Shown: piece after piece, positions 51,567-60,931 of the stretch | How positions within the stretch are numbered: position 1 is the stretch's first letter | Layout: each line of letters opens with the position of its first letter | Source of the DNA: an uncultured Bacteroidaceae bacterium | Lineage (GTDB): Bacteria; Bacteroidota; Bacteroidia; Bacteroidales; Bacteroidaceae | Direction of reading: 5' to 3' | DNA length: 64,000 bases | Assembly: GCA_905234735.1 (NCBI GenBank) | Contig: CAJOJA010000003.1 | Coordinates: 141,898 to 205,897 of the forward strand | Made by a program: the position numbers and the translations under genes | The notes under the pieces: model-generated | What the model was told of the DNA's origin: nothing | Seen by the model: only the letters and a program-made list of their open reading frames with translations | Databases searched by the model: none

Positions 51567-51776
51567 ATGTGTAACATGGAAGGTAAAGACTTAAATCGTC
51601 TAAAAGTAGTGCTTGCGGAAAAGAAGCGCACCAATAAATGGTTGGCCGAGCAAATCGGTGTTGACCAAGCTACGGTATCCAAATGGTGTACCAATAGTGC
51701 ACAGCCTAATTTGGAGAACCTGATGGAGGTTGCCAAATGTCTCGAAATAAACGTCAATGAACTTCTGCGCATGTAG
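51567..51776 (+). CDS. Small XRE-family helix-turn-helix regulator
   Basis: 69 residues, essentially only the DNA-binding domain (LAEKKRTNKWLAEQIGVDQA; TVSKWCTNSAQPNLENLMEV). Such minimal Cro/C-like proteins often control restriction-modification operons, and it precedes the type I locus here. Its stop is TAG, which shows that TAG is a real stop in this genome. An inner ATG at 51576 is also possible. Confidence 0.88.
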   Translation: MCNMEGKDLNRLKVVLAEKKRTNKWLAEQIGVDQATVSKWCTNSAQPNLENLMEVAKCLEINVNELLRM

Positions 51777-51864
51777 CGTAGACTGAGCGTAAGCGAAGCA
51801 TAGGCCAAGCTTATACTTTCAAGATGGCTCGGAGATGAATATGTATAGTAAGTGAGTATTGTTT

Positions 51865-52854
51865 ATGGATTCGAATAATCAAATCGTCATATATCAGACA
51901 GAGGACGGACAGACGCAGGTGGATGTCCGTTTGGAGAATGAGACTGTGTGGTTGACACAGAAGCAAATTGCAGAATTGTTTGGAACAAAACGCCCTGCTA
52001 TTACGAAGCATTTGAAGAATATCTATACATCGGAAGAACTTGACGAAAATAACACATGTTCCATTTTGGAACACATGGGTAATGATGGTAAGCAAACATA
52101 TAGTACAAAGTATTATAATCTCGATGTTATTCTTTCAGTTGGCTATCGTGTAAACAGCAAGAATGCCACTCGTTTTCGTCAATGGGCAAACAAGGTTTTG
52201 AAGCAGTATCTCATCAAGGGTTATGCCGTCAACGAGCGTATGCGAAAGGAGCAGATTGGTGAGTTGCGCCAACTGGTGGGTATGCTTGGACGCACCATTC
52301 AGAACCAACCGCTACTGTCTAACGACGAGACCAATGCCCTCTTTGAGGTGGTGACAGATTATACTTATGCCCTCGATACCCTTGACAACTACGACTACGA
52401 GCGGCTTACTATCAATAAGACCACGAAAGAAGAGCCATTCCATGCTACTTACGAGAATGCGATAGAGGCTATCAATGGGTTGCGAGAGAAATTCGGAGGC
52501 TCTGTTCTCTTTGGCAACGAAAAGGATGACTCCTTCAAAAGCAGTATAGGTCAGATATACCAGACCTTTGGTGGAGAAGAACTCTATCCCAGTGTGGAGG
52601 AAAAAGCCGCCATGCTGCTTTATCTCGTCACCAAGAACCATTCGTTCAGTGATGGCAATAAGCGCATTGCCGCTACGTTGTTCCTTTGGTTCCTTAACAA
52701 TAATCACATTCTCTATCATCCTGATGGCAGCAAACGCATAGCAGACAGCACTCTCGTTGCCCTTACGCTGATGATTGCCGAGAGCAGGACAGAAGAAAAG
52801 GATGTCATGGTAAAGGTTGTTGTTAATCTGATAAACAAGAACAACGATGAGTAA
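51865..52854 (+). CDS. RhuM N-terminal / Fic C-terminal fusion protein, second copy
   Basis: 329 residues from the ATG at 51865. RhuM domain (IVIYQTEDGQTQVDVRLENE; WLTQKQIAELFGTKRPAITK; YNLDVILSVGYRVNS) and an intact Fic motif HSFSDGNKR (from H259). It is almost identical to 8203-9177 from about residue 110 on, but its helix-turn-helix-like segment (~33-85) is different, as if the DNA-binding part had been swapped. Its end overlaps the ATG of an hsdS remnant, so it once was, and may still be, part of the type I restriction operon. RhuM genes are frequent inside such operons. Confidence 0.88.
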   Translation: MDSNNQIVIYQTEDGQTQVDVRLENETVWLTQKQIAELFGTKRPAITKHLKNIYTSEELDENNTCSILEHMGNDGKQTYSTKYYNLDVILSVGYRVNSKNATRFRQWANKVLKQYLIKGYAVNERMRKEQIGELRQLVGMLGRTIQNQPLLSNDETNALFEVVTDYTYALDTLDNYDYERLTINKTTKEEPFHATYENAIEAINGLREKFGGSVLFGNEKDDSFKSSIGQIYQTFGGEELYPSVEEKAAMLLYLVTKNHSFSDGNKRIAATLFLWFLNNNHILYHPDGSKRIADSTLVALTLMIAESRTEEKDVMVKVVVNLINKNNDE

Positions 52855-52927
52855 AAAAGAATACAAGCGTTTAGGCGACTATATTAGAGAAGTGAATGTT
52901 CGTAATCGGGAGCATAGGGCGATGTAA
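52847..52927 (+). pseudogene. hsdS: Stranded 5' end of a type I specificity gene (hsdS)
   Basis: The ATG overlaps the RhuM-Fic stop. The 26 codons read KEYKRLGDYIREVNVRNR and match the very conserved start of Bacteroidetes HsdS proteins, then end at TAA. The rest of that HsdS (first target-recognition domain) is gone. The central/C-terminal half of an HsdS appears fused to HsdM 3.6 kb downstream. Confidence 0.65.
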
Positions 52928-53011
52928 GCTTATGCCCACGTAGATGGTTCGGAGATGGTTCGTAGATGGAAGAAGAAAAACAGAAGCAAACAGGAGAATA
53001 AAAACAAGGAA

Positions 53012-53779
53012 ATGGGTATGACTATGTTATATAAATATTTGGACGTGACTGGTGGATTGGCGATGCTGGAGCATCGCAATCTACAGTTCACTAATGCGTC
53101 CAAGTTTAACGACCCGTTTGACTGTCACCCTGCTTTGTTTGATTACTCACATGCTCCAATAAATAAATGCAACTGGCCGCCAGCTGATTTTCTCTCTATG
53201 AAGGGAGAGAACGATATGGAGAACTTAAAGAATAGTACTTGGATGTGCTGTCTTTCCAAGGTGTATGACTCATTGCTGATGTGGGCTTATTATAACAATC
53301 ACAAGGGTATCTGTATCGGATTGAACGTGGAAGCAGTTCTAGAGTCATGTCAACATGGGTTCTTTGGACTAATGTATCCTACGGTTGAAGAAGTTAAGTA
53401 TAAGGACATACTCCAAAAACCTGACTATTTCAAGGACCATTCTTCATGGATAGACTTATGGACTACAAAGGCCAAAGCATGGGAGCATGAGCAAGAGGTA
53501 AGATTGATAACAAAAGATCCAGCTTGGGTTCGCGCAGGAAGAGATATTCCAAACGAATTGAAAGACGATGAAATTGTTGACGGCAAAGAAATAAGGCATT
53601 ATCCCCAATTAAGTGCAGATTGTTTCGAGTCAGTCTATTTGGGTGTAAACATATTACCTCGAAATAAGACCAAGATTATCAAGGTCGCAAGGAACTTGAA
53701 TCCAAACATCAAAATATATCAAATGACAACAGATCCTGAAGCTTTCCTGCTGAGGGCAAAAGAAATAGAAGAACAATGA
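53012..53779 (+). CDS. DUF2971 family protein
   Basis: About 255 residues from the ATG at 53012 (an in-frame ATG at 52955 and others at 53018 and 53024 are possible; AAGGA suits 53018). Family motifs: LYKYLDVTGG, LQFTNASKFNDPFDCHP, CLSKVYDSLLMWAYYNNHKG, KAWEHEQEVRLI. DUF2971 proteins are common in defence islands; function unknown. The stop overlaps the hsdM ATG (ATGA), so this gene is firmly part of the restriction operon. Confidence 0.85.
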   Translation: MGMTMLYKYLDVTGGLAMLEHRNLQFTNASKFNDPFDCHPALFDYSHAPINKCNWPPADFLSMKGENDMENLKNSTWMCCLSKVYDSLLMWAYYNNHKGICIGLNVEAVLESCQHGFFGLMYPTVEEVKYKDILQKPDYFKDHSSWIDLWTTKAKAWEHEQEVRLITKDPAWVRAGRDIPNELKDDEIVDGKEIRHYPQLSADCFESVYLGVNILPRNKTKIIKVARNLNPNIKIYQMTTDPEAFLLRAKEIEEQ

Positions 53780-53898
53780 ACAAACAACAATTAGCAGCAA
53801 AAATATGGGCTTCGGCCAATAAGATGAGGTCGAAGATAGAGGCCAATGAGTATAAGGACTATATTCTTGGCTTTATGATAATGAAGTTCGACACCTAA
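53776..53898 (+). pseudogene. hsdM: N-terminal fragment of hsdM, ended by a frameshift
   Basis: MNKQQLAAKIWASANKMRSK... is the usual HsdM start and continues to EYKDYILGFM, then runs out of frame to a TAA at 53896. Family members continue FYKYLS-DNEVRHLK; DNEVRHLKEKAYW is found in the next frame directly after the break. About six residues (roughly 19 bases) are missing, which shifts the frame. A short CTTTAT direct repeat at the joint suggests a slippage deletion. Confidence 0.75.
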
Positions 53899-53963
53899 AA
53901 GAGAAGGCGTATTGGTCGGATGAGGACATCAAGAATGACCTCAATGACCAGGATAAGGAGACT

Positions 53964-56900
53964 GTGCGCTATTGTCAGGATAACCTCGGGTATTTTATCT
54001 CCTATGATAATCTGTTCTCCACATGGCTTAGTATAGGCGTGGATTTCAGCGTCTCGAATGTGACTGATGCATTAAATGCGTTTACCACTCATATCAGTTC
54101 CGAGCCTAACAAACGACGAGTTTTTAAAGATATTTTCAAGACACTTTCTGATGGTATTACCAAACTAGGTGGAACACCTGCTGACCGCACCAAAGCCATT
54201 CGTCGTCTCATCAAACTTATCAAAGACATTCCTACCGACGGTAGTCAAGACTACGATGTGTTGGGTTTCATTTATGAGTATCTGATTGAAAATTTTGCAG
54301 CTAATGCTGGTAAGAAAGCAGGAGAGTTTTACACCCCACACGAAGTATCGCTGTTGATGTCCGAAATTGTCGCCGCCCACTTGAAAGACCATAACCATAT
54401 AGACATCTATGATCCCACCAGTGGTTCTGGTTCGTTGCTGATAAATATTGGTCGTGCTGTTGCCAAATACATGAAGGACAAATCGCAGGTGAAATACTTT
54501 GCGCAAGAACTAAAGGAAAACACCTTTAATCTGACGCGTATGAACCTAGTGATGCGTGGTATTGATGCGGACAATATCCTAGTGCGCTGTGGTGATACGC
54601 TGGAAGATGATTGGCCCTTCTTTGAAGAAAGCGAGGATGGAAAAATCGTAGAAGGCACCTACAGCAAGAAGACGGTAGATGCTGTGGTAAGCAATCCACC
54701 GTATTCCCAAAGCTGGGATCCAAGAGGAAAGAAGGAAGACCCGCGTTTCAAAGACTATGGACTTGCTCCGAAGAGTAAAGCCGACTATGCGTTCTTATTG
54801 CACGACTTATGTCATATCAACGATGGCGGCATAGTTACCATCGTACTGCCCCATGGTGTTCTGTTCCGTCCCGGAGATGACTACAATATACGTAAGAATC
54901 TAATTGATAACAATAATATAGATGCCATCATAGGTTTGCCTACCGACATTTTCTATGGCACAGGAATAGCGACCCTCATCATGGTATTGAAACGGCACCG
55001 CGACAATACCGATGTACTCATTGTTGATGCTTCACGTCTTTCTGTCAAGGATGTCAAGAAGAACAAGCTTACGGCATCGGATATCCGTCGTATTGCCGAC
55101 ACGGTAATTAACCGCACCGAGGTGCCAAAGTTCTCACGCTTGGTAAGTCGGAAGACCATCCGCGAAGACAACGACTACAACCTCAACATTCCTCGCTATG
55201 TTGATTCGTCAGACGCGCCTGAAACTTGGGATGCCTACGCAACTATGTTTGGTGGAATTCCTAACCACGAGATAGATATGTTGGCCAACTATTGGAAAAC
55301 GTTCCCGTCTCTTCGTGACAATTTGTTCTTTCCCAAAGAAGGGGCTCCATGTTCTGAACTTGCAACGGAAGCTATCAGTAATACCATTCAGAACAATGCT
55401 GATGTGATAGAATGGAAGGAACAAATTGAAAAGGCAATAGAGTCCTTGCCCAATTACTTGCGTGAACGGCTTATTGGCAATATGTTTACCCTGAATGTGC
55501 ATTGTGAAGAATCTATTCTTGCCGATAACATCTATCAACGATTGGATAGGCGACCTCTGCTTGATCGATACAATGCCTATCAGATACTTGACAACCAATG
55601 GACTCAGATATATGCTGATATTGAAATGCTTCAGACAGAAGGCTTTCAGGCATCAAAAGTGGTTGAACCAAACATGGTTGTCAAGAAATCAAAAAATGAG
55701 AATGAGGATGATATCGAAGTTCAAAAAGGCTGGAAAGGACATATCTTACCATTCAATTTAGTGCAACAAAACCTTCTTTGCGATGATTTGAAAGCACTGC
55801 ACAATAAGCGGGAAGAGTTGAACGTGGCAGAAAGCAGATATTCCGAATTGATGCAGGAATTACCTGATGAGGATAAAGAAACGTATTTGAACGACGACAA
55901 CTCCGATTTCAACATTAAACGCGTAACAGAAGCCCTTTGTGAGGTTTTTGCAGATATAAAGATTGGAAAAATTGTGCTCACGGAGAAGAACGTTAGTCAA
56001 CAGATCCTCAAACATTCACTTTGGGAAAAACTTGCTGAGGGAAGTACTGAATTTATTCTGGCACAAGTGGCAGGAAACATTGTGCTGCGAAAGATGCTAA
56101 AGAGTGATATTACACTTATGGAGAAAATTCTTCACGAAAAGACAAAAGTCACTATTGAGAACCTAAGTGACGAGGAAGCACGTACACTACTATACGAAAA
56201 ATGGATTCGTCCACTTCAAGACAATCTCCTTTCTCTACCCGAAATAATCATCGAAAGATTAGCTACCAAGGTTTTAGCACTTGTAGCCAAGTATGAGACA
56301 GGTTTAGTAGAGGTGGAACAGAAAATAGTTGACGCAAGCAACAAATTATCAACTATGCTTGATGAATTGATTGGATCAGATTTTGATATGCAGGCATGCT
56401 CAGAACTTAAGAACACACTGGCTAATGGAGTCTCTGATGTTATGAAATTTGCTTTGCTTGAAAAGATGTTCCCCAAGGAAGGCGAAACAACACCCCAAAT
56501 AAGGTTCAAGGGATTTTATGGAGAGTGGGTACAGAGGTTAATTGGAGATTGTTTCAATGAAAGGAAAGAACGTTCTGGAAATGGCGAATTAATCTCTGTG
56601 ACAATCAATGCTGGAATAAAAAAAGCAAAAGAACTTGATAGAACTATTCATATTGGTGATACGTCAAACTATAAAGTTGTAAAAGAGGGGGACATTGCAT
56701 ATAATTCGATGCGAATGTGGCAAGGAGCAAGTGGCTATTCTCCATATGAAGGCATACTAAGTCCTGCATATACCGTGATTATACCGCGAGATACTATCAA
56801 TTCCCTATTTTTTGCCTATTTATTTAAGACCCTTCATATGATTCATACTTTTGAAATTAATTCTCAGGGACTTACATCAGACACATGGAATCTCAAATAC

Positions 56901-57074
56901 AACCAGTTAAAAAACATTTCCGTACAATATCCATCTGACGAGAATGAGCAACAAAAAATCGCCTCATTCTTTTCCACTTTTGACACACTGCTTTCTGCCC
57001 AAGAGCAGAGAGTCAGCAAGTTGCGTTCCCTCAAGAAGTCATTCCTTGAAAAGATGTTTGTCTCAGCTCAATAA
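53964..57074 (+). CDS. hsdM: Type I methyltransferase HsdM fused to half of HsdS
   Basis: Open from about 53856 with no ATG; the first usable start is GTG at 53964, giving 1,036 residues that lack the normal first ~60. Methyltransferase motifs are intact: FYTPHEVSLLMSEIV, DPTSGSGSLLINIG (SAM binding) and NPPYSQSW (54693-54704). The HsdM body ends near 56430. Without a stop it continues with HsdS central-region sequence (ALLEKMFPKEGETTPQIRFKG), one target-recognition domain (~56520-56930), and the HsdS C-terminal coiled coil (IASFFSTFDTLLSAQEQRV). A single-domain S can dimerise to give a symmetric site in known systems. With the 5' frameshift the activity is doubtful. Confidence 0.82.
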   Translation: MRYCQDNLGYFISYDNLFSTWLSIGVDFSVSNVTDALNAFTTHISSEPNKRRVFKDIFKTLSDGITKLGGTPADRTKAIRRLIKLIKDIPTDGSQDYDVLGFIYEYLIENFAANAGKKAGEFYTPHEVSLLMSEIVAAHLKDHNHIDIYDPTSGSGSLLINIGRAVAKYMKDKSQVKYFAQELKENTFNLTRMNLVMRGIDADNILVRCGDTLEDDWPFFEESEDGKIVEGTYSKKTVDAVVSNPPYSQSWDPRGKKEDPRFKDYGLAPKSKADYAFLLHDLCHINDGGIVTIVLPHGVLFRPGDDYNIRKNLIDNNNIDAIIGLPTDIFYGTGIATLIMVLKRHRDNTDVLIVDASRLSVKDVKKNKLTASDIRRIADTVINRTEVPKFSRLVSRKTIREDNDYNLNIPRYVDSSDAPETWDAYATMFGGIPNHEIDMLANYWKTFPSLRDNLFFPKEGAPCSELATEAISNTIQNNADVIEWKEQIEKAIESLPNYLRERLIGNMFTLNVHCEESILADNIYQRLDRRPLLDRYNAYQILDNQWTQIYADIEMLQTEGFQASKVVEPNMVVKKSKNENEDDIEVQKGWKGHILPFNLVQQNLLCDDLKALHNKREELNVAESRYSELMQELPDEDKETYLNDDNSDFNIKRVTEALCEVFADIKIGKIVLTEKNVSQQILKHSLWEKLAEGSTEFILAQVAGNIVLRKMLKSDITLMEKILHEKTKVTIENLSDEEARTLLYEKWIRPLQDNLLSLPEIIIERLATKVLALVAKYETGLVEVEQKIVDASNKLSTMLDELIGSDFDMQACSELKNTLANGVSDVMKFALLEKMFPKEGETTPQIRFKGFYGEWVQRLIGDCFNERKERSGNGELISVTINAGIKKAKELDRTIHIGDTSNYKVVKEGDIAYNSMRMWQGASGYSPYEGILSPAYTVIIPRDTINSLFFAYLFKTLHMIHTFEINSQGLTSDTWNLKYNQLKNISVQYPSDENEQQKIASFFSTFDTLLSAQEQRVSKLRSLKKSFLEKMFVSAQ

Positions 57075-57082
57075 TTTTCACC

Positions 57083-60000
57083 ATGTACGAATACGAACAC
57101 GAACTTCCGTTTGAAAAAGACCTGGTAAACCTGCTCGTAAATGAGAAGGGATGGGTGGATGGCTTCTTTATGAATCCATCGGAAGAGGACTTGATAAAGA
57201 ACTGGGCGGATATTATCTACCACAATAACCGCAAGCCTGAACGCTTGGGCGACTATAGGTTGACAGAGGGAGAGATTGCACAACTAATGGAGCAAATAGA
57301 CAACGCTGTCACCCCATTGCAGAAAAATGAGTTGATTACCAACGGCGAACTGCAGATAGTGCGAGACAATCCTGAACACAAGGATATGTTTGGAAAGACC
57401 GTCACACTTTATATCTTCGACCGTAATGAAATTGCCCGTGGCAGGTCGAAGTATCAGATTGCCCGTCAACCGCAGTTCCCTACTGCTGACCCCATCATGC
57501 GTGACCGCAGGGGTGACGTAATGTTGCTCATTAACGGCCTGCCCGTCATTCATGTGGAATTAAAAAGTTCGAAAGGAAATTTGCATACTGCTTTGGATCA
57601 GTTGCAGACCTATAGTGATTTGGGCATCTACAACAAAGGACTGTTCTCATTGGTGCAGATATTTGTAGCAATGACCCCCGAAGATATGCGCTATTTGGCC
57701 AATCCCGGTTTTGGGGTGAAGTTCAACAAAGACCTTATCTTTAATTGGGCTGACGCAGACAACATTCCTCAAACACATTGGAAATATATCGCAGAAACAT
57801 TCCTTTCCATCCCAATGGCCCATCAACTGATAGGCTATTATACAGTAGCAGACAAGGGTGATAACACACTGAAAGTACTACGCTCTTACCAGTACTATGC
57901 TGCTGACCGAATTGCGAAAAAGGTGGAGTTTGTCAACCAAAAGCACTGGGAAGGCAATGACATCTACGGAGGCTTCATAGAGCATACGACTGGTAGTGGA
58001 AAGACGCTCACAAGTTTCAAGGCTGCACAACTCATTGCAAAACGTCAGTTGGCAGATAAGGTTGTCTTTTTGGTTGACCGTATAGAACTTGGCTTACAAT
58101 CGAGAGAGGAATATGCAAATTTCACAGATACCTCCATTGACATTCACGATACAGACGATACCGATTCGCTCATTGGCAAGCTGAAGTCACCTGAGGAAAA
58201 CGGTGAGATTCTTATCGTCACCTCTATACAGAAACTTAGCCGAGTACGTCGAGATAACACCAAGAAAGCTGATATTGACAAAATCAACTCCAAGCACATT
58301 GTCATCATAGTGGACGAGTGCCACCGAAGCACGTTTGGTGATATGCTTATCGACATCAAGCAGACTCTCGACCATGCTATCTTCTTTGGCTTCTCAGGCA
58401 CCCCGATACGCGATGAAAACAATCACGCAGGGATGACTACAGCTGACATCTTCGGACCACAGTTGCATATATATAGCATAGCAGACGGAATACGTGACCA
58501 TAATGTTCTGGAATTTGACCCCTACATGGAGGAAACTTATCCAGAATTTGATGTGCGGCAAAATATTGCATTCCATAAGGCTAATGTTAAATCAGAAGCA
58601 GAGGCGTATGCTAACGAGCGAAAGAAGAAAATCTACCTGAAGTATATGAATGAGATCCCAATGGCGGGTTATAAAGACGACAGGGGCAAATACCATAAAG
58701 GAATAGAGGACTGGTTCGATGCCATTAACTATGACACAGACAAACATCGTCGTGCAGTAGTTATGGATATCAAAAAGAAATGGATGCATAAGAGTATTGG
58801 GAATAAATATCACGCTATACTTGCCACTTCTGGCATTGCGGAAGCTGTAGATTACTATCACCTGTTGAAAGAATTGATGCCGAACTTGAAAGTTACTTGC
58901 CTGTTTGACCCTGGAACCTTCAGCGGCGATGAAGATGAGGATGGCAATGGTCGCAAACTCACACAAGCAGAAAAAGAATTGGCACTTGTCGAAATTTTCA
59001 AGGATTATAAGAAAAACTTCGGGGTAGAATACAAATTGGCTCAGCACAAGAGTTTCAAAAAAGACCTATCACGACGTTTGGCTCACAAGAAACCATACCA
59101 GAATCTTGAACCTGAGATGCAACTGAACATCCTTGTTGTTGTTTGGCAAATGCTCACCGGATATGATTCAAAGTGGGTCAATACGCTCTATTTGGACAAA
59201 GAACTGCGGAACGAACATCTGATTCAAGCCTTTTCACGCACCAACCGTTTGAATGGTATAGACAAGCAGTATGGCATTATACACTACTACCGTTACCCCC
59301 ATTCAATGAGACGCAATGTGGTTGATGCGTTTAAGCTTTATTCGGGTGACAAACCATACCAAATCTTTGTTCTTAAGTTGCCTGGGAATCTACAAAAACT
59401 GAATCAGGCATTTATTGATATACGCGACTTGTTTGCGGATTGTTGCATAGAGAATTTTGAATGCCTTCCAGAAGAGCAGGCAGACAGGGCAATGTTTGCA
59501 AAACATTTTCAGAAGCTGAATCAATCCTTGTATGCATCCCGTTTGCAGGGATTTACTTGGGATGACTTAAATCCCCAAATGCCTGACGGGAGCAATATTG
59601 AAGTGCTGATAGATGAAGAAACTTATAACATTCTTCTGCAACGCTACCATGAACTGGCATTAGGTGGTGGAGGTGGTGGTGATGAAGGCATTCAGTATGA
59701 TATCGATACTCAAATATCAGAATTAGCCACAGGCAAGATAAACACGGACTACATGAATGCCAATTTCACAAAATATGTGCGTTCATTGCAAGCCAACAAT
59801 CCTACAGAAGACCAACAACGGCTACTTAATAGTCTTCACAAATCGTATGCGGCATTGTCACAGGAAGAACAATCATACGCGAATGTTTTCCTGACAGAAT
59901 TCATGAATGGAGGTATCCAACTGGAAGAAGGTAAGACTTTTCACGACTATATTGTGGAATACCAGACACGGGCACGTGATAATCGAACACAACGTTTTGC

Positions 60001-60769
60001 AGATACACTTGGACTGGATGCTGAGTTGCTGAGAGATGCGATGCGGAATGTCTTCTCTGAGTCAGACATCACCAATGCATTGTTGAAGCCCATCAAAGAT
60101 TCAATGGATATGCAAAAGGCAAAATCTTACTTCGAACAGAAGGAAAGAGCACCCCTCCCGATGCGAAAAGTTATGGTAAAGGTTGATGATTTATTGAGGA
60201 AATTTATCCTGCAAGGTGGATTTGAAATTGAGACGGTCGCAGAAACAGAAGAATCCGATGATTCTACGGCAAAAATATTCATCATGAATCCAGAGGATGT
60301 TCCGCAGGAGCAAAAGTATATTCAATTCCTTCCCGTTTATTCAGTTCGAGCCGCATGCGGTTCCTTTAATGATTACAACATGATTCCAGAAGAGGATGCA
60401 GAAGGATGGGTGAATATTTCAGAAGCAGGTTTTAGGGCTAATAGAAACATGATTGTTGTGCATGCCAAGGGTGACTCCATGTTGGATAAGATCCATGATG
60501 GAGACCTCTGCGTTTTTGAGTTATATGGCACTAATAATGCTGGTTCACGAGAGGGAAAAATTGTTCTTACCCAGTGTAAGAATAAAGACACCTATTACGA
60601 TTGTAGCTTTACTATCAAAAAATATCATAGCATTAAGAAACAATTCGATGATGGCAGTTGGGAGCATGTAAAGATAGAACTGAGGCCTTTGAATAAGGAC
60701 TATGATGTGATAGAACTGGATGGTGATGAGGAATATAGAACTATCGGAATACTAAAGTGTGTATTATAA
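57083..60769 (+). CDS. hsdR: Type I restriction HsdR fused to a LexA/UmuD-like S24 peptidase domain
   Basis: 1,228 residues. N-terminal nuclease with D145 and E159-L-K161 (VELKS), translocase motifs TGSGKT (K307) and DECH (411-414), ATSGIAEAVDYY, and YDSKWVNTLYLD with FSRTNRLN. A usual HsdR of this type ends near residue 1,040. Here ~190 more residues follow: a linker, then VRAACGSF with a candidate Cys1092-Gly1093 cleavage site as in UmuD, the S24 motif AKGDSMLDKIHDGDL with Ser1132, and FTIKKY with Lys1179. These are the parts of a self-cleaving or signal-peptidase-like Ser/Lys protease. I know of no described HsdR of this design. It begins 8 bp after the HsdM-S stop. Confidence 0.88.
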   Translation: MYEYEHELPFEKDLVNLLVNEKGWVDGFFMNPSEEDLIKNWADIIYHNNRKPERLGDYRLTEGEIAQLMEQIDNAVTPLQKNELITNGELQIVRDNPEHKDMFGKTVTLYIFDRNEIARGRSKYQIARQPQFPTADPIMRDRRGDVMLLINGLPVIHVELKSSKGNLHTALDQLQTYSDLGIYNKGLFSLVQIFVAMTPEDMRYLANPGFGVKFNKDLIFNWADADNIPQTHWKYIAETFLSIPMAHQLIGYYTVADKGDNTLKVLRSYQYYAADRIAKKVEFVNQKHWEGNDIYGGFIEHTTGSGKTLTSFKAAQLIAKRQLADKVVFLVDRIELGLQSREEYANFTDTSIDIHDTDDTDSLIGKLKSPEENGEILIVTSIQKLSRVRRDNTKKADIDKINSKHIVIIVDECHRSTFGDMLIDIKQTLDHAIFFGFSGTPIRDENNHAGMTTADIFGPQLHIYSIADGIRDHNVLEFDPYMEETYPEFDVRQNIAFHKANVKSEAEAYANERKKKIYLKYMNEIPMAGYKDDRGKYHKGIEDWFDAINYDTDKHRRAVVMDIKKKWMHKSIGNKYHAILATSGIAEAVDYYHLLKELMPNLKVTCLFDPGTFSGDEDEDGNGRKLTQAEKELALVEIFKDYKKNFGVEYKLAQHKSFKKDLSRRLAHKKPYQNLEPEMQLNILVVVWQMLTGYDSKWVNTLYLDKELRNEHLIQAFSRTNRLNGIDKQYGIIHYYRYPHSMRRNVVDAFKLYSGDKPYQIFVLKLPGNLQKLNQAFIDIRDLFADCCIENFECLPEEQADRAMFAKHFQKLNQSLYASRLQGFTWDDLNPQMPDGSNIEVLIDEETYNILLQRYHELALGGGGGGDEGIQYDIDTQISELATGKINTDYMNANFTKYVRSLQANNPTEDQQRLLNSLHKSYAALSQEEQSYANVFLTEFMNGGIQLEEGKTFHDYIVEYQTRARDNRTQRFADTLGLDAELLRDAMRNVFSESDITNALLKPIKDSMDMQKAKSYFEQKERAPLPMRKVMVKVDDLLRKFILQGGFEIETVAETEESDDSTAKIFIMNPEDVPQEQKYIQFLPVYSVRAACGSFNDYNMIPEEDAEGWVNISEAGFRANRNMIVVHAKGDSMLDKIHDGDLCVFELYGTNNAGSREGKIVLTQCKNKDTYYDCSFTIKKYHSIKKQFDDGSWEHVKIELRPLNKDYDVIELDGDEEYRTIGILKCVL

Positions 60770-60931
60770 ATAAAGATAACGTGAAATTAGAGTTACGAAC
60801 AATTGATTTATTAATGCCACAGGGACAGGTGACTGACATGTTGATGTAAGATGGAAAACGGACTCACGGATTCATGGAACAGAGAAGTAATGCTGGAATA
60901 AAAACGTTATTGAGATAAAGTAAGACGAGAT

